From Deltaproteobacteria bacterium UBA6601 (GTDB taxonomy: Bacteria > Myxococcota_A > UBA796 > UBA9615), in assembly GCA_002433485.1 (NCBI GenBank), contig DJIF01000089.1:4981-46847 (forward strand): a DNA stretch of 41,867 bases, written 5' to 3'. Both the position numbers and the translations under genes were made by a program. The notes beneath the pieces were generated by a model. That model was not told the origin of the DNA and did not search any database. It saw only the letters and a list, made by a program, of their open reading frames with translations. Position 1 is the first letter of the stretch. Every line of letters begins with the position of its first letter. Positions 31,636 through 40,049 of the stretch are shown piece after piece.

Positions 31636-32350
31636 AGCTCAGGACATCGTCCATTGAGTAGAGTCCAGGGCTGCGCTCCGCTGCTCCCAGCCAGCGGGCT
31701 GCGCGCAAGCCGCCGCGCGCGAAGCTGTTGCGATCCCAACAGCGGTGGGTGAGCTCGATGCGCTCACCGTGACCGACCAGGTAGACGGTGTGTTCGCCAA
31801 CTACGTCCCCGCCCCTGAGGCTCTGGATGCCGATCTCCTGGTCGCTGCGCGCGCCGGTCTGGCCCAGCCGTACCGGCTGGGCCAGACCTCGCGCCGCTTG
31901 TGGCGATGTCGGGGCCGCAGCTCGTTCCAGCAGCATCCATGCTGTTCCCGATGGTGCGTCGACCTTAGCCCGGTGGTGCATCTCGAGAACTTCGATGTCC
32001 CAGCCTGGTCCGAGCGCCTTCACTGCATGCTCAAGCAGTCCGGCCAGCACGGTGATTCCGGTTCCGGTGTTAGGAGCAAGCACCACCGGCTTGCTCTGGG
32101 CAAATGTCCTTAGCTGTGTGAGCAGCTTTGGTTGCAGGCCAGTGGTACCGACCAGCAGTGCCCTTGGACAGTCTCGCAGGCTCTCTAGCAGGGTTGCCGT
32201 TGCCGCAGGGTGACTGTAGTCGGCTACCACATCACAGTCTGCGATGGTCTCACTAAGCGACAGCCCGCTTGCTGCTGGATCGCCATCCTTGAGTAGGTTG
32301 CTCAGTGCGGTTCCCATGCGGCCTTGGCCGCTTAAGTAGACCCGAGTCAT
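31631..32350 (-). CDS. dapB: 4-hydroxy-tetrahydrodipicolinate reductase
   Basis: The 239-residue enzyme has GQGRMG for nucleotide binding (8-13), VGTTG (67-71), and the catalytic motif EMHHRAKVDAPSGTA with H125, H126 and K129, followed by RGGDVVGEHTV and RNSFARGGLRAA. It reduces hydroxy-tetrahydrodipicolinate with NAD(P)H in lysine and diaminopimelate synthesis. It is shorter than the E. coli enzyme (273) because the nucleotide-binding half is trimmed. Its start overlaps the dapA stop by 4 bases, making it the last gene of a dapF-dapA-dapB operon. Confidence 0.96.
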   Translation of the reverse strand: MTRVYLSGQGRMGTALSNLLKDGDPAASGLSLSETIADCDVVADYSHPAATATLLESLRDCPRALLVGTTGLQPKLLTQLRTFAQSKPVVLAPNTGTGITVLAGLLEHAVKALGPGWDIEVLEMHHRAKVDAPSGTAWMLLERAAAPTSPQAARGLAQPVRLGQTGARSDQEIGIQSLRGGDVVGEHTVYLVGHGERIELTHRCWDRNSFARGGLRAARWLGAAERSPGLYSMDDVLSC

Positions 32351-33336
32351 TGCTCAACACCGTCGTTGAGGTCAAATTCGAGGGTGCTTGCTTCGGCCTG
32401 CTGGCGGTCCGGCACCTCACCGGGCCCGAGACTGGAGGCCGGTGAAGCGCTGCGTTCGAAGCTTCGGCCGAGTTGGCTCAGGGCGTTCGCAAGTTGGTCA
32501 GCAGCGGACTGGGATAGGGGGCTGAGTGGCATGCGCAGCTCAGCGCTGCTGATGAGCCCGAGCCAGGCGCAGGCCGTCTTTACTGGAATCGGGTTGCTCT
32601 CAGCGAACAAGGCCTCGGCCAGTGGCGTGAGCTGCTGGTGCAACTCTCCGGCCCGGGCGAGTTGACCCGCGCTGATCGATGCGAGCATCTGGAGCATCTC
32701 AGCGGGCGCCACATTGCTGACCACGGAGATGCAGCCGTCTCCGCCTTGGGCCATGAAGGGCAGCGTGGTGGGGTCGTCACCGGTCAGTAGGGCGAAGTCC
32801 GCGGGACAGTTGGCTCGCAGTTGGGTGGCTCTAACCAGTGATCCGGTGGCCTCCTTGATGGCTACGATTCGCTCATGCTCAGCCAGTAGCGCGACGCTGT
32901 CCGGTTGCAAGTCGACACCGGTGCGGGACGGCACGTTGTAGAGACAGATGGGCAGGTTGGTGTTCTCGGCGACGGTAAGGAAGTGTCTTTCTAGGCCTTT
33001 TGCGGTCGGCTTGTTATAAGCAGGCGTCACGACCAGTAGGCCATCTATGCCGCTGTCGCGGAGTAACTCGCATAGGCTTAGCGCTTCGTGAGTGGAGCGG
33101 GAGCCAACTCCAGCGATGATTTGGACTCGGCCCATTGCCTCGTCGGCGGCAATCCGAGCTACATACTCTTGTTCGTCGAGGCTAAGGGTTGCTCCCTCTC
33201 CTGTTGAACCGCAGGTGACGATACCGCTGACTCCAGCCTCGACCTGCCAGCGCACCAGCGAGCGCAGCGAGGCTTCGTCGATGCAGCCTTGCTGCATCGG
33301 CGTGACGATTGCGGTGAAGACTCCTCGAAAGTTCAT
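32347..33336 (-). CDS. dapA: 4-hydroxy-tetrahydrodipicolinate synthase
   Basis: The 329-residue TIM-barrel aldolase keeps all catalytic residues at E. coli numbering: Ser44-Thr45 (normally Thr-Thr), Tyr133 and Arg138 in YNVPSRTG, and Schiff-base Lys161 in AIKEATG. It condenses pyruvate and aspartate semialdehyde. About 35 residues beyond the usual end form an acidic, Ser- and Glu-rich tail of unknown role. It overlaps dapF and dapB by 4 bases on either side, so the three enzymes are translationally coupled. Confidence 0.96.
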   Translation of the reverse strand: MNFRGVFTAIVTPMQQGCIDEASLRSLVRWQVEAGVSGIVTCGSTGEGATLSLDEQEYVARIAADEAMGRVQIIAGVGSRSTHEALSLCELLRDSGIDGLLVVTPAYNKPTAKGLERHFLTVAENTNLPICLYNVPSRTGVDLQPDSVALLAEHERIVAIKEATGSLVRATQLRANCPADFALLTGDDPTTLPFMAQGGDGCISVVSNVAPAEMLQMLASISAGQLARAGELHQQLTPLAEALFAESNPIPVKTACAWLGLISSAELRMPLSPLSQSAADQLANALSQLGRSFERSASPASSLGPGEVPDRQQAEASTLEFDLNDGVEQ

Positions 33337-34193
33337 CTGGGCTCCGTCCAGTTAGCGCGGTAACAGAGAGTCGCTGCTCCCTGGAGGAGCACCGGATCGC
33401 TGGGACCGCCTGCCCAGCTTACCTGCAGGCTGCCGCCAGGCAGAATGACCTGGACCGGGTCGTCTTTGATCCGACCACTGATTCTCGCGGCGATGGCGGT
33501 TGCACAGGCTCCGCTGCCACAGGCCAGGGTCTCGCCGACTCCGCGCTCCCAGACCCGTAGTCGAATGCGCTGAGGGCCTTCGACCATTGCCCATTCGACG
33601 TTGCTTCGATCGGGAAACTCAGCCGCGTGCTCAGCTGCTGCTCCCCAGATGCTGAGGTCGGGTAGGGGTGCCAACTGTTCGTCTTGGAACAGCACGAAGT
33701 GCGGGTTTCCCATGTCGATCCGGCGACCCTGCAGTCGGTGCCCACCAGCACGAATCTCAAGACTGTCCCGCTCAAGCTTCTGCGGCGCAGCGAGGGCAAG
33801 CTCCAGTTGAGCGGTTTGCTCGACTGGTGGCCTGACAAGGCGCGCCATGACCACCCCTGCCGGGCTTCCGATCTGCAGTACTCCGTTCCCGTCCCAGTGG
33901 CCGTCGAGGTGGAGCAGCAGGGCGATGGCCCGGAGTCCGTTCCCGCACATCTCGGCTTCTGAGCCATCGGCGTTCCACAGGGTCATAGAAGCGGTCACGC
34001 CAAGCTGGCGGTAGCTAGGGGGAAGGGAGGGCCCGAAGCCGATTACCAGCACCCCATCCGCACCCTCTCCATGGCTGCGGTCGCACAGGCTGGGGCTGTG
34101 ATTGGGACCGATGTCGTGGGGCAGGTCGTGGCGGTAGACGACGATAAAGTCGTTGCCGGTGGCCTCCATCCGGGCAAAGGGAAAGGAGCTCAT
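33333..34193 (-). CDS. dapF: Diaminopimelate epimerase
   Basis: The 286-residue cofactor-independent epimerase has the two catalytic Cys residues, C83 in EMCGNGLRA and C225 in GETLACGSGAC, plus GEGADGVLVI. It converts LL- to meso-diaminopimelate for peptidoglycan and lysine. The gene begins 27 bases after the stop of the beta-barrel gene and overlaps dapA by 4 bases, so the whole minus-strand group may be transcribed from the promoter near 35690. Confidence 0.97.
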   Translation of the reverse strand: MSSFPFARMEATGNDFIVVYRHDLPHDIGPNHSPSLCDRSHGEGADGVLVIGFGPSLPPSYRQLGVTASMTLWNADGSEAEMCGNGLRAIALLLHLDGHWDGNGVLQIGSPAGVVMARLVRPPVEQTAQLELALAAPQKLERDSLEIRAGGHRLQGRRIDMGNPHFVLFQDEQLAPLPDLSIWGAAAEHAAEFPDRSNVEWAMVEGPQRIRLRVWERGVGETLACGSGACATAIAARISGRIKDDPVQVILPGGSLQVSWAGGPSDPVLLQGAATLCYRANWTEPR

Positions 34194-34220
34194 GTGAGCG
34201 TGCTTTGCCCTGGCTGCGGC

Positions 34221-35591
34221 CTAGAAGTGCACCAGGGCGCGCAGGTCTCCGCCAAAGGTGAAGTCCCGATTCTCGCCGAATACCTCGCCGGGGAACAGGA
34301 ATCCGGCCCGGGCGCCCAGCTCAAAGTTGCCATAGAGGGTCCACAGCAACTCCACATCGATCTCCAGGCCATAGGCATCGGGCTCGCCGGGGAAGGCTTC
34401 CTTTACCGCCGGGAATGCTGCGATGAGGATAACGCCAGCGCGCAGGTCCTCGCGGATGTCGATGTGGAAGCGGGGCCGTAGATAGACGGCATTGGAGACC
34501 CCTGATCCGGTGAGTTGGCGGCTTAGATCGATGTTCTGATTCTCTTCCGTCGCCGCGTCACCATGAGCGTAGACCGGCATCGGCTGCTCGAACATCAACA
34601 GGCCGATGTTGTGGTCCCGATCCATGGTCAAGGTATGCCACTCGTTGTCCTGCCCGTTGCTGTCGCCACTGGCTACCCCCAGCTGAAAGCCAATCTCCCA
34701 GGGATTGATGGAGAGGACTGCATCGAGGGCACCGCCGCCAGCCAGGATCGACAGGTTCTCAACCCCAAGTTCGGTGTCTTCAGCCTGTCCCCATAGGATC
34801 AGCGCTTCCAGCTCAAGGGAGAGAGGACCCAGGCGGGTTGTTGCCCAGATGTCGCCGTGAACCACATTGAACTTGTTGCTGGGCTGGCGGGTCCAACGCA
34901 GGTAGCCACCGATGCGATGTACTTCGCCGAGATAGCCGCCGCTGAGCAGAAAGGAGTGGGTGTCGTCGTTGCGGTTGATGAAGCCCTCAGAGCGCATGTC
35001 TACCGCGAAGCTGAGACGCACCGGATCAAGTCGACTGGTGCTGATCATCACCCGGTCGACGATGTCGCCGTAGTAGCAGCGATCGCAGCTGCCGTCGTTG
35101 GCCAGCAGTCCCATTCCCCAGTTGCTAGCCATGCGTCCAACTTTGAGGTCGAACCAGGGCGTATACAGTTCGGCCCAGGCTCGCCGCACGAACATGGACT
35201 CGGTGTAGTCAGAGCCCGGGATCACCGAGCCCGACAGGGCGATCGGCTCATTGAACGGGCTGCCATTGTCCTGAAACTGGCCGTCGGCGGCCAGCACCTC
35301 CGGAGTGCTGCCGAAGCGCATTGCGTCCATGACGTCAAATTCAACAAAGACATGAACCTGTGGACTCAGACGAATGTGTGGAGTGAGCCGCAGCCGGTGA
35401 TCGAGATAGTTGCGCGTGCCTTCGCTGTCGTCAGCGTCCCGATTCAGGCTTAGGGTATCGAACAGGCTGGCTTCGAAGCGGTAGAGGCCATCCAGGCGGA
35501 ATTCGACTGCGGCCGCAATGGATGGGCTCAGACAAGCGCCCAACAAGGCCAATGTGGCAAAGAGCGTTCGTGTGTAGCCGATCTGGTGCAA
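34221..35591 (-). CDS. Outer-membrane beta-barrel protein, unknown function
   Basis: The 456-residue protein has a signal peptide (MHQIGYTRTLFATLALLGA, cleavage near AAA at about 27) and then alternating amphipathic strands with many aromatic girdle residues, for example LKVGRMASNWGMGLL, GGYLRWTRQPS and FGGDLRALVHF. It ends in Phe, the usual BAM recognition residue, so a barrel of 16 or more strands is likely. A pair of Cys in SCDRCYYGD could be a loop disulfide. It resembles large porin-like families of myxobacteria, but I cannot name the substrate. It precedes dapF by 27 bases. Confidence 0.82.
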   Translation of the reverse strand: MHQIGYTRTLFATLALLGACLSPSIAAAVEFRLDGLYRFEASLFDTLSLNRDADDSEGTRNYLDHRLRLTPHIRLSPQVHVFVEFDVMDAMRFGSTPEVLAADGQFQDNGSPFNEPIALSGSVIPGSDYTESMFVRRAWAELYTPWFDLKVGRMASNWGMGLLANDGSCDRCYYGDIVDRVMISTSRLDPVRLSFAVDMRSEGFINRNDDTHSFLLSGGYLGEVHRIGGYLRWTRQPSNKFNVVHGDIWATTRLGPLSLELEALILWGQAEDTELGVENLSILAGGGALDAVLSINPWEIGFQLGVASGDSNGQDNEWHTLTMDRDHNIGLLMFEQPMPVYAHGDAATEENQNIDLSRQLTGSGVSNAVYLRPRFHIDIREDLRAGVILIAAFPAVKEAFPGEPDAYGLEIDVELLWTLYGNFELGARAGFLFPGEVFGENRDFTFGGDLRALVHF

Positions 35592-35664
35592 GGCTTTATT
35601 CCTTAAACAATGAACTCATCCAGCCCATTGTCGCACCATGGTTCATCGCGCGCGAGGGCCGCGG

Positions 35665-35695
35665 ATTAGTACCACCGGGCCTTAAGGACTGTCAA
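35665..35695 (-). promoter_or_regulatory. Promoter of the barrel-dap operon
   Basis: On the minus strand a consensus TTGACA (35695-35690) is followed after 18-19 bases by TACTAAT (35671-35665). A perfect CCTTAAGG palindrome lies in the spacer at 35680-35687. The leader to the ATG at 35591 would be about 70 bases. Confidence 0.5.
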
Positions 35696-35708
35696 AGCTC
35701 CGTTGCTC

Positions 35709-35736
35709 TTGCTCCGCGCGCGAAGGCTGCTAGATT
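35709..35736 (+). promoter_or_regulatory. Promoter of fbp
   Basis: TTGCTC (35709-35714) and an extended -10 TGC-TAGATT (35731-35736) are 16 bases apart. The -35 boxes of this promoter and the divergent one lie only 13 bases apart, back to back. Confidence 0.4.
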
Positions 35737-35766
35737 CGCCATCCTTTCCGCTTCGAGGAGGAATCA

Positions 35767-36774
35767 ATGCAAGGGACCACTCTTACTCAGCATATTCGGG
35801 CTTCGCAGCTCACTCACGATGGTGCTCGGGGCAGCCTCACCGCGTTACTGACTCAGATTGGGGTGGCTGGCAAGGTGATCTCCAGCAAGGTCAATATGGC
35901 GGGTCTGGTGAAGATTCTCGGCAGCACCGGGCGGGTCAATGTTCAGGGCGAGGTGGTGCAGAAGCTCGACGAGTATGCTGAGCACACCATCCAGGACATT
36001 GTGGGCGGCAGTGGTTACGTTTGCGCGCTCCTCAGTGAAGAACTTCAATCAGTGATTGAAATCCCGCCTGAGTCAGCTGGTGACTACATCATTGCCTATG
36101 ACCCCCTTGACGGCTCCTCCAACATTGACGCGAATGTTTCCATCGGCACCATCTTTGGGATTTATCGGAAGCAGAGCAGTGACCCGGAGGTCACCCGCAG
36201 CGATACGATGCGACCGGGCAGCGAGATGCTGGCCGCCGGTTACATCATCTACGGTTCGTCGACGATGTTTGTGTATACGGTGGGTGATGGCGTGCACGGC
36301 TTCACCCTTGATCCGATGGTCGGTGAATACGTGCTCTCCCACGAGAACATTCGCTTACCGGCCAAGTGTAAGACCCTGTCAATAAATCACTGCAATGCTC
36401 CTTATTGGCCAGCCTGGACACACGATTTTGTGGGGCAGTTGTTGGCTCGCAACGACACTGAGAAGCGCCGGGTCACTTGTCGGCACATTGGCTCGCTAGT
36501 TGCCGACTTTCACCGCAACCTGATGTACGGCGGAGTCTTTCTCTACCCTACCGATGAGCGCATCCCGCGCGGCAAGCTGAGGCTGCTCTATGAAGCTGCT
36601 CCGCTGGCCATGCTGGCCGAGCAGGCTGGCGGCTGTGCCTCTGACGGTGAGCGCAACATTCGCAGCATTGTTCCTGAGGATCTTCATCACAGAACCGGCC
36701 TTATTATCGGCAATGCAGCTGAGGTCAAGCTGGCCGAAGAGTGCGTTCGGGCGGCCCGGAAAAGATCTATCTAA
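35767..36774 (+). CDS. fbp: Fructose-1,6-bisphosphatase, class I
   Basis: The 335-residue enzyme has the class I metal and substrate motif DPLDGSSNID with D112 and D115, the EE pair at 91-92, and the later RHIGSLVADFHRNL and YEAAPLAMLAEQAGG segments. It hydrolyses fructose 1,6-bisphosphate in gluconeogenesis. GAGGAGG ends 5 bases before the ATG, predicting strong translation. It is a single-gene unit, divergent from the barrel-dap operon and convergent with the kinase-mutase fusion. Confidence 0.97.
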   Translation: MQGTTLTQHIRASQLTHDGARGSLTALLTQIGVAGKVISSKVNMAGLVKILGSTGRVNVQGEVVQKLDEYAEHTIQDIVGGSGYVCALLSEELQSVIEIPPESAGDYIIAYDPLDGSSNIDANVSIGTIFGIYRKQSSDPEVTRSDTMRPGSEMLAAGYIIYGSSTMFVYTVGDGVHGFTLDPMVGEYVLSHENIRLPAKCKTLSINHCNAPYWPAWTHDFVGQLLARNDTEKRRVTCRHIGSLVADFHRNLMYGGVFLYPTDERIPRGKLRLLYEAAPLAMLAEQAGGCASDGERNIRSIVPEDLHHRTGLIIGNAAEVKLAEECVRAARKRSI

Positions 36775-36777
36775 ACG

Positions 36778-36804
36778 AATTGCTGCTAAGTGATAGCAGC
36801 GATT
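36778..36804. terminator. Hairpin between convergent genes
   Basis: An 11-bp stem (36778-36788 with 36794-36804, one T-G wobble) closes on a 5-base loop just after the fbp stop. It is A+T-rich at its base and could act on both strands. Confidence 0.5.
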
Positions 36805-36837
36805 GATAGCGAGTGCCCCCGCAGCCTGCTGTGGTCC

Positions 36838-39273
36838 TCAATCACCCCACAGTACCTCTGACAGTTCTCCGGGCTGAAGCAAACCCATAGCCCCTTGTAA
36901 GGCGCTCTCTTCATTGAAATCTGCAGCCTCGGTTTCGCCATGCCAGGTGGCCAGCAGTAGCGGCACTGGTTCAGCGAGGTGATTGCCGGTTATGGATGAG
37001 GTGCCGTGGTCGGCTGAAACGACGATCCTTAAGCCTTCGGCAAGCTCGGAGCGGAGGGTCAGGAATCTGCCGAGTGCTTCGTCGATCCGCGCGATGAAGT
37101 TGCGTTTCTCGATAGGGCGTCGATCGTGAGCAGCGATGTCGGTGCCTTTGATATGGATGACAACGTAGGGGCGTTCTTCCAATAGTCTGGCGGCGGTGTC
37201 GAACTTGGCATCCAGATTGGAGTCAAGGTTGCCGGTCATCTGGGCACTGGTTGCCGGCTGTAGCCCGACCGCACGGGCCACCCCAAGGGCGGTTGAGCAG
37301 GCCGATACCAGTGCCGTACGGGAGGCGGCAAAGCGTTGCCGAGGCAGCTCTGTAACGGCGCTGGCACCGCGGGTGATGATGCAGTTTGCCGGGTACAGGC
37401 CTCGCTGTATTCGTTCTTCGTTATGGGGATGGGTGCTCAGGTGCTTGTGAGCGACCTCAAGGAGTTCCTGTAGGGCTCTGGCCGTTCGCTCTGCTTCAGG
37501 GCTGGAGTCTAAGGCCCGTGGCGGCTCGATTCGCTTCACGGCAGCCGCTCCTCCTGGATCAGCGTCGCTTACTTGCGCGGACAGGCCGACTCCCTTCAGC
37601 ATCACCACTACCCGGTGCTCGTGCCCGGGGTGAATGTGTGCGTGAATGCCGCCGGAAAGGGCGACATCTCTGAGTCCTGCGAGCAGATCGGTCACTCCAG
37701 CGCGGATTCTTCCAGCTCTGCGATCTGCCAGGGTCCCGTCGGAGTTGAGAGTCGCCAGGTTTCCTCGCCAGATCACCATTCCTCGTTGCAGTGGAAGGCC
37801 CTGCCCCAAAGCCTCAAGGAGTCCCCGCCCCATGGGGATCTTGGGGCCTGCCTCGCCGAGCAGTGCCAGCAGTCCCTGATCGGTACCTGGTGCTACACCT
37901 TCCTGATTGGTCGTCATGATACGGCCCTGTCCTCCGCAACCAGCAAGCATGTCCAGATAAGGGGTTTTGGCCGCGGCCAGGGGGGTCTTGCCGGCCAGGG
38001 CCGGGTTGGGCTCGTCTGCCAGTCCGTCAAGAATGAGGAATAGGGTGCGGATGGCAGGTTTCTGAGAGTCGTCCAGGGCTCCTGCGGGGAGCGGCTCTGG
38101 CCCTCGCTCGGTTACTGGCAGCGCCCGGGATAGGTAGCCGATTACGCCGCCTATCGTCTGGTTGAGCTCATCGTTGGCAACGATGACACCCCTTGCATCA
38201 TCTGCAGCGTGGAGCAGATCGTCGTGGATCCATCGCACCGATTGAAAGGCTTCGAGGTAGGTGGCCGGATCGCGGGATGCCTGGGTCTGTGCGCGTTCAG
38301 GGAAGCGTGCCCGGTGCCGGGCTTCTTCCGGAACAGCAAGGACGAAGCCGGTGGAGTAGACATCAACGGTGGGGGGAATGTATTGGCTGAAGGGAGGCTG
38401 GATGTGGGTGCCCTCGATGATCATATGGGCATTTTCCCGTGCTGCTCTGCGTACAACCCCACGGACGCCCACTGCTACCTGAGCACATTGCTGATGAAAG
38501 CCAGCCAGGACTCGCTCTCGGGGATTCGACAGTGCCTCCCCGGTCTGAACAATCCCCCGGAAGCTATGGTCGTGGAGGCCCGGAACAACCTCGGGGGACA
38601 GCACCGTGCGTAGGGTCTCGCGGATCATGTCGGTACTGGTGACCAGTCGAATGCCAAGTCGGTAGGCCAGCTCTGTGGCAAGCGTTGACTTGCCCGTACC
38701 GGTTGAGCCACCGATGAGGATGATGACCGGCTTTTCAGCGGCGCGGATCCAGCCAGTGAGTCGATAGCGGCGCGCATGGGACTTGCCGTGGCGTGCAGTC
38801 AACCTGCGGATCACCTCTTCATCAATGCGTTCGGCGAGGACTTCTTTTTGGCTGAGAGTCAGTAGCCAGCTGTCGATGTCACGACCCAGCTCCATGGCTG
38901 CCTCGATCTCGAGACCCGAGGTGATCAGGTAGCGCATCAGCATCGAGCGGGAAAACGGACTCTTGCCGTTCCGCTCTATGACCACCGGCGCGTCACTCTC
39001 ACTGAGCGGGATATCTCCAGTCAGGGGGCTGGACTCGATGTCCTCATCGCCCTTGGCTCTGAGCAGGTAGGTTTGAAGACGCTCTTCGATCTCGGTAGGG
39101 CTGATCTCTGCCAGCTCTTTAATGTCTTCTTTGAGCTGGTTGGAAATCGAGAAGGCTTCGGCCATGGGTAGGCCACGTTGCAGCAGGGAGGCCGTGATCA
39201 TTCCGGTCTGAAAGCGGTAGCGGCCGTGCCGACTTACCACCATCGGTCGCTTTGATTTAGTGGGCTTTGCCAT
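36838..39273 (-). CDS. 2-phosphoglycerate kinase fused to archaeal-type phosphoglycerate mutase
   Basis: The 811-residue protein has two enzyme halves. Residues 1-400 resemble 2-phosphoglycerate kinase of methanogens: two ATP-cone-like segments (about 10-53 and 97-138), then a P-loop GGSTGTGKST (188-197), MIIEGTHIQPP at about 284-294 and a kinase C-terminus. Residues about 408-811 are an ApgM-type cofactor-independent mutase of the alkaline phosphatase superfamily: LILDGLADEP (Asp416), APGTDQGLLALLG with Thr464 where a Ser nucleophile is usual, GRGLLEALG, HIKGTDIAAHD and SADHGTSS with later His. The kinase would make 2,3-bisphosphoglycerate from 2-phosphoglycerate and the mutase interconverts 2- and 3-phosphoglycerate. 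Both motif sets look intact. It is monocistronic. Confidence 0.85.
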   Translation of the reverse strand: MAKPTKSKRPMVVSRHGRYRFQTGMITASLLQRGLPMAEAFSISNQLKEDIKELAEISPTEIEERLQTYLLRAKGDEDIESSPLTGDIPLSESDAPVVIERNGKSPFSRSMLMRYLITSGLEIEAAMELGRDIDSWLLTLSQKEVLAERIDEEVIRRLTARHGKSHARRYRLTGWIRAAEKPVIILIGGSTGTGKSTLATELAYRLGIRLVTSTDMIRETLRTVLSPEVVPGLHDHSFRGIVQTGEALSNPRERVLAGFHQQCAQVAVGVRGVVRRAARENAHMIIEGTHIQPPFSQYIPPTVDVYSTGFVLAVPEEARHRARFPERAQTQASRDPATYLEAFQSVRWIHDDLLHAADDARGVIVANDELNQTIGGVIGYLSRALPVTERGPEPLPAGALDDSQKPAIRTLFLILDGLADEPNPALAGKTPLAAAKTPYLDMLAGCGGQGRIMTTNQEGVAPGTDQGLLALLGEAGPKIPMGRGLLEALGQGLPLQRGMVIWRGNLATLNSDGTLADRRAGRIRAGVTDLLAGLRDVALSGGIHAHIHPGHEHRVVVMLKGVGLSAQVSDADPGGAAAVKRIEPPRALDSSPEAERTARALQELLEVAHKHLSTHPHNEERIQRGLYPANCIITRGASAVTELPRQRFAASRTALVSACSTALGVARAVGLQPATSAQMTGNLDSNLDAKFDTAARLLEERPYVVIHIKGTDIAAHDRRPIEKRNFIARIDEALGRFLTLRSELAEGLRIVVSADHGTSSITGNHLAEPVPLLLATWHGETEAADFNEESALQGAMGLLQPGELSEVLWGD

Positions 39274-39355
39274 GCTTTAAGAGTAGCAGCGCTGTGGATC
39301 TTCGTAGTTTGGAGTAGCGCGGCTTGGCAGCGACGCTGGTAGTCTCGGCTAGAGC

Positions 39356-40027
39356 ATGGCTTCGCTTTCTTCTCTTCTTGGGCGCACCCCGTATCAGCCT
39401 CTCCAGCGTCATATGGAGAAGGTGTGCAGCTGTGCAGAGGAGGTTCCGGAACTGTTTGAGCACTTGTTTGCCGGTGATGTGCAAGCTCTTGCTCAGCAGC
39501 GTTTGCGAATTGCCGAGCTTGAGAATGAAGCTGACGGAATCAAGAACGAACTGCGCAATAATCTGCCGAGAAAGCTCTTTATGTCGGTCGACCGTCGAGA
39601 TCTGCTTGAGATCCTCGACCTACAGGACAGCATTGCCGATATAGCGGAAGACATAGCTGACCTTTTGGTGTCTCGTACCTGGCAGTTGTCCACCGAGTTG
39701 CAGGAAGCTCTGCGGGTTTTTGTGCGACGCGCTGTTGATACTGCCCTGGCGGCCAGAGATGTAGTCCGAAACGTGGACAAGTTGGCTCAAGGAGGCCTGC
39801 GGCGGGCTGACACTGAGGTGCTCTTCTCCCATATTGACTCAGTGTTGCGTTTAGAAGAAGAGAGCGATGTCCTTCAGGCTGAAGCCTGTAGGATTCTGTT
39901 CGCTGAGGAAGAGCGGTTAAATCCGGTGAGTGTGGTCTTGCTCTATGAGTTATTGGGATGGGTAGGCGACCTTGCTGATTATCCCAAGAAGGTGTGCAAT
40001 CGCTTGCGACTGCTGGTCGCGCCCTGA
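39356..40027 (+). CDS. DUF47/PhoU-like helical protein
   Basis: The 223-residue all-helical protein matches the DUF47 (TIGR00153, YkaA-like) group, related to PhoU: ELENEADGIKNELRN with the E-x-x-AD metal-site pattern, then LLEILDLQDSIADIAEDIADLL and a second ADxxxxxL-type region near SVLRLEEESDVLQ. Such proteins usually accompany and regulate Pit-type phosphate transporters, but no transporter gene is in the window. The gene diverges from the kinase-mutase fusion; the 82-base gap holds no promoter I would defend. The next gene starts 22 bases after the stop. Confidence 0.82.
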   Translation: MASLSSLLGRTPYQPLQRHMEKVCSCAEEVPELFEHLFAGDVQALAQQRLRIAELENEADGIKNELRNNLPRKLFMSVDRRDLLEILDLQDSIADIAEDIADLLVSRTWQLSTELQEALRVFVRRAVDTALAARDVVRNVDKLAQGGLRRADTEVLFSHIDSVLRLEEESDVLQAEACRILFAEEERLNPVSVVLLYELLGWVGDLADYPKKVCNRLRLLVAP

Positions 40028-40049
40028 TCTTTTTGCCTGGAATCTGCCT

